Of a DNA stretch of 64,000 nt, positions 14,075 through 26,700 are shown in pieces (position 1 is the first letter of the stretch; each line of letters begins with the position of its first letter). Location: the NCBI GenBank assembly GCA_025642065.1, contig JAODUP010000014.1, forward strand, positions 730,001 to 794,000, read 5' to 3'. Under the pieces are notes generated by a model. It was not told the origin of the DNA, ran no database searches, and saw only the letters and a list, made by a program, of their open reading frames with translations. Source of the DNA: Paralvinella palmiformis (taxonomy: Eukaryota > Annelida > Polychaeta > Terebellida > Alvinellidae). The position numbers and the translations under genes were made by a program.

Positions 14075-14938
14075 GTGTTGTATTATAACTACGTAACTGG
14101 AATTATTTTTAACTGATTATTATAATTAAGAAATAAAGAGATAACATGATGGAGTTTTTGAACAGATTTAATGGGCAGATATCAGCTTTTGTTTTTATAA
14201 AAGAGCCAACTTTCCAGTATCAACATGTTGTTTGCTATGGTAGTCAATGTCAGAGGTTAATTCCTGCTACAGAAATATTACAGGATAAAGTAACAAATCC
14301 ATGAAATATAAGTTGTTATTCCGAGAGTCTTGTCGCTTATCAATAAAAAAGTAACAACTTCCAATCAGGCCAAAGCTATAGTTTTGGCTCACTGCCACAG
14401 AGATGACAAAATACAGATGTTGAATTGAAGAGATCTGTGGCTAATTCTAAAATGCATACCGTCATTGAGAGCCTTGTAGAGATCTTGTAAGATTAACTTC
14501 TCTTGTTTCCTTAGGATGTTAAATAGTGCCTGGCTGAAGATGCCTCTCAACTGTTTCTGGCTAGTTATGTCTACCCAGCTCCCCAGTGATGTCATTTGTT
14601 GGGAACTTTCATCTTTTAAAGAAGCGCCACTTTCTGGTTGATAGGTCTCCAGGGCTTCTTGACCTTTGGTTCTGTAATACATTGTCACCATTGAACAGAT
14701 TAAGTGAAATGGTGCTATACTAAGTGGAACTACTTTCGGCTATCCGTGACTTAGCAAATGAACGATTCAAGAAGGCCATCTCTACATTATGCGGTTAGTC
14801 TGAGTGAAAATTCATATTTTCTCTCTCCATCATAGATATTTTTATATGAAGGGAATAATAAGAGTAAGTCTGATTCAAATTTCAGCTTTTATATACATTT
14901 TGAAAGTGAAAATATTAATTATATTTTTAACACACACA

Positions 14939-14988
<50 letters not shown>

Positions 14989-16738
14989 AAAAAAGAGATA
15001 ACATTAACAAGTGATCTCTCTTTCTATATACATGTATTTATAATTAGGCCTCCTTGTATAGGTGTTGTTGTTTAGTGATGATTCCATTTCCCTGAATTTT
15101 CTCTTTGAAAAATCTCAGTGCAACTTAAATACATATAAATTATCCTCTAGACAGCTTTTATGTGACTAGTCATATAGAGATTGCTGTCAAAAATAACACC
15201 ATAATTTAGGAAGATTCAGTAGCTCGAAGAATTATGTCATCAATTTTATGTGATTGTCCACTTTAATCTTTCACTGAAATACAGAGCTGGAATGGCCAAG
15301 ACTTCATCATGGAGCCTGAACTGGGTTTTTCTCATCTAATATATAATTTCACTAATATAATTCTCCATTCAAACTGGATCTTCATTTGTGTCATCCATGG
15401 CATCAAGTTGCAAATATAACAGTGTTACATCAGGATGTATATGATTGTCGATTTCATATTTGCATATGATCTAAAATATATGATCCATAAAAGAAGTTAG
15501 TAAAGCATTATTTCGTTAAATCATTTGGCCACAATTTAAGTATTATTACAGTCTTTAGTTAAACTTATAGAGAAAATTGTGATTTGTGAATATTATTAAA
15601 AAACAACTGTATTAGCAAAAGAAAGCTGTGAGACCATAAAGTAAAAGCAATTGATAATTTTGTTGAATAATGGCCACATGGTTCACCATAGAAAGTAGTA
15701 AAACATAATTTTTTCATAATATAAACTTCCTCAGTAATGGTTTTTCCCGATTCTTTTTCAGTTGTGACAGTACTAGAGTACATCAAAAGAGATCTTTGTG
15801 TCTTCATAAGGTTTTTTTTACTATCTGATGTTGAGCTCATGTCTACATAGCAAGTTCTATATACATACGCAGCTCGGAATATAACCATTCCCTTGGACAC
15901 AGGTCCACTACGAGGTGGAGGAAGCTCTCCTTGCAGGATGTGGTTAATTCTGCAATAAAACAAATAAAATCTAATCTGATCCGGGTAGTAATACCATAAT
16001 ATAAAGTAATATACTAGTGAAACTGTATGAAACTCAGTTGGTCATACAGATTTCTCTCACAGACATGACTGAATTCAAATTTTGGGAATAATACAAATGA
16101 TAACATTCTATGGTGATTTGCAGGATGTACAGCGTGCAAGTAATAGTATTAATGAAAGAAAAATAATTATCATCTGTTGATCGAAATTTGTGCTGAATGA
16201 TGACCCTTAATAAAAACAAAACGTACATTTGAGAAAGATGTATTACTTTTAGACCCGTAGACAGTAAAATGATGATAGAAACAATGGAAAATACAGTCGT
16301 ACAAAAAATAAATGCTCCATTTTGTAACATAATAACTCGGAACCTTTCTATACAATGTACATAATACTCAGTGATGTAAACGCGTAATCGGTGAGGCAGA
16401 AATGGTCAGTATTCGGACAACTTCTTGGCTGAACAAAGTCTGGAAAGAATATGCCGACTTTTATAAGTTGATATCTGTTAATGTTCAGACCTCGGTATTG
16501 CGCTATGCGCCATTGGTAGGCTTTTTATACTCACTCTGTCTGACAGATATCGAGTATCATAAGGAATGCAACAGGATTGAGCTCCTTAATTATTGTTTTC
16601 TCCACAACTTCCACTGACAAACAGTTGGAGACTTGTGTACCTTCTGTGGCCGAGCAAGGCATTAAGTAACTCACACCATGATGGATAAATCCATGTCCCA
16701 CCACATACACCACAACTGTAATAATAGAATAGTATTGT

Positions 16739-16771
<33 letters not shown>

Positions 16772-19700
16772 ACCAGAATAATTACACGGTTTTAATAACC
16801 AACTCGTATTTCCGTAAATGATAAGAAATTAAAACGACGAATGACGTTTAAGCTTACCATAGAGTTTATCATTCCCTAAACCTCTCATCATGTCAATAGC
16901 CAGATGAATTACTCTCGTCATCTCATCTAAAGTATTATCGAGACACGAAACCGTCTTGAAGCCGAGTGACGAGAACACTTCATGTGCCTCATACAGGTCA
17001 TTTTTGACGGCGGGAAGCTGTTTGTTGTTGCTGCGGTAATTAGACTGGCCCAGCAAGATAGCCAACTTGTCCGTAGCTGTAACAGAGTGGAATTGATAGA
17101 CATCAGGCTTCGACATTAATGGTTGTCCGCCTGTCCGGGACAACCAAACTAAGTAAAACCAAATGCTTGGTTGTCCGACGCGTCTAGTCGTATTTTTGAT
17201 TGTTCTTGAGTCAATGTCAATAATCGCAATTATCACAACATGCATCTATCAATACAAAACAAAATTTCGGACAAGTGATATTTTTTCCGGACAAGTAAAA
17301 ATGAAGTGTGGTTTGTCCGACATGACAAGTGGCAAAAAAAGCTAATGTCAAGCCCTGGACATACAGAACAAACAAACAAACATGCGCATAGCTAATTAAA
17401 TGGAGGCGTAGATTTGTAAACTAAGATGTAAAACAACAACTAACCATTACGAGTTTAATTACTATTACGTAAGAAGATGCACAGTGAAAATATGCTCAAT
17501 AGAAAAAAATCAGCGTTTCAGATGATTTAATTGCAAATAATTCACTTTTGCCAGCATTTCTTATTGAAGTATCTCTTACCATAATACGCAGATCCCTTTT
17601 TACTGTAGTTAATCTTCAACTGCACTAAACGACTCAGTATTGCATAACCAGAATCAGTTGATATTCGGCACTGGTACTGACCTTCCTGGTCTCTACTCTT
17701 TACAACAAATCGCAGTTCATTATTGAAGCAACCTAAAAAGATTACTAACTTCAATATACCGTAATTTATTTAGATTAACTTTCACATAATTGTCACTGAA
17801 CCAAGAAATAAACTTAGAAATTAGAAAAGTGTTCATTGTCTTTTTTGTTCATGATTCATAAAAGAATTTATGATGATGAAAAATGTTGTTTTACAGCCAC
17901 TTTTGTGCACATAGTAGGACTCCAAAGGTAATGAAGTGAAGTCAAATATGAAACACCCTTCAGATACGCCCATTCTGAGATTCGAACTCAGGTGGTAGTG
18001 ATCTGTGGTCTAACGCATATTCGGAAACAGGGACTAGTACAAACAAGTCATACTGCAGATGATACGCATGGAATGGGCTGTCGAGTAACAAAACCTTCTC
18101 AACCAAACGGCTTTGCGGTTAGTCTTCTATTCGTGAAATGACCACAATTTGGGTCGTAGAGCATTTATGGAAATCAATTGTGATAAAAGTAAACAAAACT
18201 GACCACGATGAGAGATCAGGTAAAGATGCTGAAATAGTGCTTTAGCATAAGCTTAGAATGATTAAAAACACATAAGTTTTCTTCCAAAAAGAACTTACAA
18301 TAACTGGGTTTTTACGATCCCACACTAAATGCTATGGCTTCTTGACTAGATAAATTATGTTTTGTTGAATAAGCTAAACACTTCTAAAACTAAACAACAC
18401 AAGTTATGGGTCAATGATGACTTATCTGCTATACCTGGCAAAATGGTACCATTATGATACCATTGGTAGTGAAGATTATGTAGACACTGAGCCTCTACCA
18501 GAAACACAGCTATACCATTAATACACTCTTGTTTGTCAGTAGGCTGCTGAGTAATAACTGGCTGGTCTGAAGATAGAAATGATTGTGAACTGATAATAAA
18601 ATATGGACTCTTTCGGTATAAACATAACCAGAACGTCTGCCAGGTTATATCGTGCAACAGTGTAATAGTTTGTATACCAAGTAAATGTGTACAGTTTTCA
18701 AGTAAAGTTTCTTAACAGGAAAAAAATCCATTATTGTTCATATATTCATAGGAAATAAATAGGACTAGAAAACAGCAAATGAGGTTCACACAATAAACGA
18801 CACAGCCATGTCATTTATATTCACCATCTGGCTGAAATGAAATAACTACGTAAATATAATATTAGAAACGAGAGAATTATTTACAGTGATCATGTTTATA
18901 AAAATATTACTCACCACCATGTTTGCCATTTGACGCTGAAAACAAAGAAATTGTGACAGTAAAATTATAATGATACACTAAGCGCATAAACAAATAAGAT
19001 ATGATAAATATTTGCTGCCCGCTTAAGTAATGTTACACCAGTTAGTTTTCTTGTAATTGCAGAATGCTTATCATTGTTAAATCCTAAGTAAATTAATGTA
19101 TTTGTTCACTTTAGCCTTCATGCCAAACATCTAAGACTTTATATCCCGCGAGAATATATCATCTGACCTATTAATTACAAATATTTAATTCAGATATTGC
19201 AAAGGTGTCCATTTATCTAAATTCAAAGGGCTACTCACGTGGATAGATTATTTTGACTTCACATTCAGTTGATTTACACTCTATCTCTTTCGTCTTGTTG
19301 TAGACAGTACATTGATAAGTACCTTTATCTTTAGAAGACATAGACTGAATCTAAATATACGTAAAAAATGATCCACAGTTAAACAAGGCGTGTGTTGTGT
19401 GTGTTTGTGTGTGTACCGTCTGGCTCCATTATGACGACGTGTCCAGCATCCAAATATAAATAAACCTCGTTTACATGACACAACTTTGCGCTGAGCCATC
19501 CTCATTCTATACTTCCTCCATCTGAGAACATGACAATAACTACGACATCAAATAATTTAGGGAAACCAATCAATGCTTAGTTCAATTTTCATATAGATGA
19601 CACAATACAACCATTTCAATTCAGTTAGAATGATGAACTGTGGTAATATCTATAATGCTGATACTAATACGTTGTCTAATTAAATATTCATTTCTCAAGC

Positions 19701-21071
19701 TTAGATCACCACTCGACACATTAGGTAATTAGTGACCATTGGTAATGTCTCGAGTTATGATTAATAGAAAGTGTAAAAAAAGAGTTATTTGCAGAAAATA
19801 TATATATATATAAAACATGTGTGTGAACACATTAATTTGATAAAAAAATGTACACCAAGAAACCTACCATTAATACAGGATTATCTGAAGCACCAAGGAT
19901 GATTTCCCGGTCTTTACACCATAAATAATGCAAGGGTGGTGGACCAACAGCTTCTACAGTCAATTTTAAAGATTCATCGTACTGAACCTTCACCTCTTTC
20001 GGCGGTTGTTTCGTGAAATGTATGGATACTGGATGAAGACTATCTGAAACCGTCCAATTGATGAGGCTTAAATATGAAAGAATACGGTAAGAATTAATTC
20101 CTTAAAAAATGCTGGTTGAAAAATGTCCTTACGGTTGTTCGTTGTATTATCGTGGATCGCCATCTTGTCGATGTGTCTGTGCAGACTTTCTTCCACATAG
20201 ACTTCACATCTTGAAGTCCACTGGACTTCCTCCAACTTCTTCAGGTAGTTGTGCACACGACATATGTAAGATCCAGTATCGTTGAGCCTGAACAGATAAC
20301 AAATTTCATATCTTAATTGATAACCACGTGCTATAGCAGACATAGGATGATGATTCGGACAAGTGTCTCTTCTCTAAATGACTACTCTAAGGTCAACACG
20401 CAGATGGGATCTGAACAATGGCCTGGTTGGTGATTTATGTAAGATACGATTTGATGGGTAAAGCTTTCAACATATTTCACTCTTTGATGTGCACATAACA
20501 TTCCCGTTTCACACACAGCAAAACCATCCTGGTTTAGCTGCATCATGGATTAAAATGAAGCATCATAAAATGCATATATCCATCACCGTTCCGAGTGAAT
20601 GCCAAGGAAAAATGTCCATGCAAATCTCGCTTTTTCAAATAAAATAATCAATGAACAGATAGGTGAGATAAAGAGATCAGAATATTCACAAAGATTTCTT
20701 ATTGAACTAGAAATCATAACGCTGAAGTTAAGGAAAAATCTCACAATTTTGTTTCTATTTCAGTTAAAAACACACATTAATAATAATTACTGACTGATTC
20801 ACCTAATTATAAACAAAATCACTCAAACCAGAAAACACTGCATCCATGGAAATAATGAATGATGGACAAGTAGAAATAGCCTAGTTCATTTGTAGGGTAA
20901 CAATTGGAGGATGTATAAATTCGGATAAAAACCCCAACATAGGTTCTGTGTGTTCTTCAAGTTTAAACCCATTTAGTATATATAAACCATGCTCATTGTA
21001 TGATTTCGAACAGAATGCCATTAAAAACTTAAACTATTACATCATGCACACACACACACACACACACACAC

Positions 21072-21111
<40 letters not shown>

Positions 21112-22219
21112 TTATTTATGATGCCTTAAAACTATAAAAAAATATCAAAAGGCTAATAATGTTAAAGAGAGATATACAGAATGCACAGCACATTCACCAT
21201 CAAATCAATCCAAAACGTTTTCCTTTGTTGATCAATATTTCTTTACACTTGCAAGATGTTACTTACTTACTTGCAGTTGGAGAATGCCCTTTTGTTAGCC
21301 ACAATTAACCAGTCTGATTTAGCCTAATTTGCTAAATATTTGCAGCGTAAATCAAGTACTTCCGTTATAACATATTCGACATTTCCCAAACCCAACACAT
21401 TGCACTGGAACGAGTTTTCTCGACTCCTTCACCAAAAAATTCAATAATCATATAATCGCGGTGATAAGATGAAAACAAAGGGGGTTTGTTTCGTTTAATA
21501 ACACAGTTGAATGGTAGTGCGGCAATCACCACAACGTACCCAACATTTTCTATCTGTAGCTGCCCGGTTTTATTCTGAGCGATAACCCTTTTGCCTCTGA
21601 ACCAGCAGTACGTGGGATATGGGAAACCTTTTACGTAACATTCTATTTTCAGCGTATCGCCCTCTTCTATCTTCAGACTTGACGGGATATCCTTAATTAA
21701 TCTCAGCGGAGCTGCATACGAAGAAACGAGCCATAAATTTAATATCTAATACTAACAATAATAATAAAAGAACTGACACGACTGTAACACATTAGTGAGC
21801 ATATCAATATTATGATATCATTATTGAAATATTACCTTCCCGTATAGACTGACTTACTCGGTTTTATCAGTAATGACAAAGACTTTTCCAAGCGCAGCAT
21901 GTCCAAACTGTTGATCAGCTCGCGGATTGTCATACCTTTATTACCCCACCTGTGTAGTACCTCCTCACATGGTCCTTTTGTTCGGGAGTTGTGGCATTGG
22001 TTTGCTTCAATTATACTGAATATTAATACCACCAATATTAGTAAGAGTCACAAATGTATCAAATTAACTATTTGCAAACTACAACTATATTTATTTTAGT
22101 CTTTGGTATTTACTTTGATAGAAATATTATAAATATGGTAAATATATTCTATAAAATAATAATGATAATATCTATACTCATGTGATAACACCATTTTTGT
22201 TTTTTATATATATATATAT

Positions 22220-22254
<35 letters not shown>

Positions 22255-22401
22255 ATGGGTAATTAATTCGGAATTGGAATTGAAATTTGAAATTTGGGGT
22301 TTCCTACAAAAATATTTAATCCAGAAATTAATTGACCATTTTTACAATGTTAACTCTTACATGTGGGCTACCAATATACTGGAACCTAAAGTAAATTGTA
22401 A

Positions 22402-22464
<63 letters not shown>

Positions 22465-23030
22465 ATGGCACACAGACTGTGGCACCCCAAGTGAGCATTT
22501 AACCAATTAAAGTGGTCTGGAAACCATGAGCTCCCCCCCCCCATTGTGAGACCACCACATAGCATACCTGTAATCTATATAGAGATATTGCTATTTAGGA
22601 ATTAATTAATTTTATCATCTCACCAGGAATGCCAATCTGGAGCAAAACTTGCCCCTCCTCTCCTAAAACTGTGACTATTATAGCCTGTGCCCAGACCTAA
22701 CTGTTTAATAATCATTTGAGAAATTTTGTAACCTTACCATATGTCACTGGTTTAGTACCCAGCAGGGTTGTGAAAGTAAATACAGGATCTAAGCAAATAC
22801 ATTCGTTTCAAGGCTCCTACTGGACAGTGGAATATAAACACAACTTTGATGATTAGAAAATATACTCTTACATGGGGATGCACAAAAGACTATGATCCAC
22901 CACTTGATATAATCAAATACCTCTTTAGCTAAAAGCGCCTTGTGGTTAGACTTTCCCTAATTTTACCACATTAACACTTACATGTGGTGTTATCAATATA
23001 CTGGAACCAAATTGATGCTGAACTTTGGTT

Positions 23031-23082
<52 letters not shown>

Positions 23083-23515
23083 TATGCACTCTGATGCAGG
23101 CTGTGCTGATTAAGTGACAGCCTGGGGATTCCCCTGGAACAACAAAACAAACAAACATGCACACTGACTGTGGCACCACACGTGAGCATTTAACCAATTA
23201 AAATGGTCTGGATACCATTGGCTCCACCCACAACACGGTGACACCACCATATAGCATGCCCGTAATCTATATAGATATATTGCTATTTAGGAATTTATCC
23301 CCATTCAATGTTTAGAATGGGCAAAATAAAATTAAATCCACAAATTAATTTACCATTTAATTTTTTAATTTAGAAATATTTCTTCTATGATAATCCTACT
23401 TGGAATATAAACTACTCGGAGTACTTACTCATGGTAAAAAAAATTAGGCAAAAAGAGTCGAAAAAATTGACCAAATGGAATTAAGTGGAATTGACAAAAT
23501 GGAATTGTCCCAATG

Positions 23516-23556
<41 letters not shown>

Positions 23557-23762
23557 AACCTGGTATTATGAACAGTTAGCTTTAACATTCATCCACTAAT
23601 AAATACAAGATTTTAAAAACATTTTTATTTTGAAACTACATTTAAGCTATGTCTATTTACCAGATATACCAAAATTGTTAAATGACATTTTACCAAGAAT
23701 GTATTCGTGTTTGTTCCCGGTTTTATTAAAAAATAGCTGAAAGAAAAACCAAAATTTTGAAG

Positions 23763-23796
<34 letters not shown>

Positions 23797-26700
23797 AATT
23801 TTAAAACTAATCAGTAATTTTGACATGCAACCATCATATTTGATTCCAACTGCTGAAGAGATATCATGGTATGGTTGAAATTAATTGAACCCAGAGTAAA
23901 AGATGTTTTCTGCTGGTAAAAATTAAAAACGGACTAATCTTGAATTATTGTATAATCTATATACATAAAAGTGACTGTGAGTTTGTGTGCTCACAAATAT
24001 TCTGATAAAAGAGTCTTAAACAGCAGTGAATATCACATTGGTTGGGACTAGGATGTTTACTCATTAAAATTTGTTTGATATTGTTCTAAACTCCTAGTTA
24101 TAAATTTTGAGTCGATGGACAGAGTGGCTTTGAAACTTGTGTTTAAATAATTACACAATTGTGGTACTACTAAAATAAGTAACAAAATGGTCAGTAGTTA
24201 AACCACTTCGATCTGTCTGTTATTATTCACACACACACACACACACACACACTAAATGCCAAAATATTAATATCTTTATCCATACTCCCAATATCGCTAT
24301 CTATTGTTATACAAGTTCATTATTTACTGTGTTTTGGAGACCAGCTACCGGTAGGTTTAACACTGGTTAATAAAAGCCACTCATCACTGTCTATCTAAAT
24401 CACTTCTTCACTGGAAACAATTCCTGTAATAATCAGTAATTTAAACCAAAGCTGATAAGAAATATCATCGAATCTGATGTGTTGAACCGGGAGAGACAGA
24501 AATAGTTAAAAGAAGTGCTAATCAGAAAATAAATTATGATACATATAGACAAATTGTTTTGTTCTAACTTTTTGTTTAATTACAGTTTAAAATGCATAGT
24601 TTAATAATCTGCTATACTTCCTATACAAAAGCAGCTTAAATGTGAAGGTCATTGATTGATTCTAAGTCTACACTAGTAGTCCAATGGAGTTTGTTTGTTT
24701 GTGTGTGATACATTTTTGGTCGCATAGGCGCCAAAGGAAGCCTTTTCTAAGGCATCTTAAACGTACATATTCTTGGGATATAAACTCATGACCAACAGAT
24801 AATTCCAATTCAAGAATTGAATTGTCTCCATGATTGGTCACTTGCAGATATTTGATGGTGGAAACAATGCAAAAAGGAAAAACACTATTTGGTGTAAAAT
24901 GTTACTCAGTGTTGCTTCTAGGATCTAGCCTATGTGGGGGAGCTTCCCCTTAGGTTTTAAAAATGTGGGGCACGCGCATGAAAACCATTTAGGGGTACAA
25001 ACACATACCCCCCCCCCGGAATAATTGAACTGAAAATTATGACATTTGCATCCTAGTTGAAGTATTTATACACATAGTTTTACAGTGTAAGCATAACTAA
25101 ATATATGCATATCACATATATGTCTAACATGAAAAAAACAAGACTACAGAAATGCTTCAAAATGTTAATTGTTATCGATGAGACTCGTTTTTATATATTC
25201 TACAGGCTTTTTTCTCTCCTTCCACATATTTACAGCTAACTCATAGTCAAAGCCAGCCACAGAACATTTTGATGTTTTAATTTTCATCAACACATTGAGG
25301 ATTTTTTTTCTTGTGCATGTCCAGGTGAAGATCACCATTACTAGATACTAGCCAATTATCAATAGGTCTGGAAGAAATTCTTTGCATAGCGGGCCATCAC
25401 ATGCAATAAGCAGCAAATCATGTAGATTTTCCTGGCAAAGGGAGTTCCTCAACAAAGTTTTAATGCTATTCACAGAGGAGAACTGCCCCTCACACTCAGC
25501 AGTGGACAAAGGATCAAGGTAGAAACACAATTATTAAGTTACCAAAAACTGCATATAATTCCTTCAGTAAAGTATGAATACAGTTAATATGATATAAAAT
25601 CCATATTTATATTATAATATTAACATAAAATGCCCCCCCCCAAAAAAAAACAGTGATCAAACAAATATACTGGAGAGGAATAGGGAAATCTACCATATAG
25701 ACAAGATCATGTGCTTTTATTTACTGTAAACAAAGATAACTGGCCAATCAGGAGAGAGTATTTAAGTTACGTGACCATCATAATGCAAAATGGACGTTTA
25801 CCAGCCAAGATCACCAGCCCACGAAAATCTCCCCCATCCTTCAAGCATGGTTTTTATATTCAGTAAATATTTATAGTTGTGACATTTGAAATAGCTACAG
25901 CATTAGATTTTGGCATTATTTCAGAATAGGAAACTATCAGATGATAAATATTTGGCGTTTATCATGACCCATTTTCTACCAGTGGTATGACATTATTAAA
26001 GCTAATGTGATGGGGGAGATCGTTAAAGCACACAACACTTACAATATTGCGTTATGGGATTTTATTATGTGCCATGTGGTGCGCAGGGATTTTTTACTTT
26101 ATGCCATACATTAAATTATCAGGAGAATCCGGCAAAAACACGTCCTAGAAGCAACACTCTACACAGGAACAGTTCACACAAAGTATAATAGTGACAGGCG
26201 CACAACACATACAATATTGCGCCATGGGGGTTTTATTATGTGCCCTGTGGGGCGCAAGGGTAACACTTTTTTTTTAGAAAAGGAAAGGTTAAACGGTAAA
26301 TTATTTTCAAATTCTAAAAAAGTCCACTTTCAAAAATTGGAACTGACCATCAATTCCAATTTGAGAAGTCTGTCCAAAAGTCTAAAATCTCTGACACAAT
26401 ATTAGACAAGGGATGGAGAAAGTGGAACAAAGCCTTTAGGCCAAAAGAGATATCTACCGTATATACTTGATTATAGGCTGCACGCGTGTATAAGACGCAC
26501 CGGGTTTTTGGACCAATAAACCCCCTTAGAGTCGAACCTGTGTATAAGACGCACTAAAATTAGCAAATTTATTAAAAGCCCCCAAATTCATCATTATCAC
26601 TATCTTCATTGAACATCTGTTGTATCTGTTCATTTGTCATCATACATGTCGTCACCTTCTTTGTCCGAGTCAGTGTCAGATTTGTCATGCTGTTCATCCC

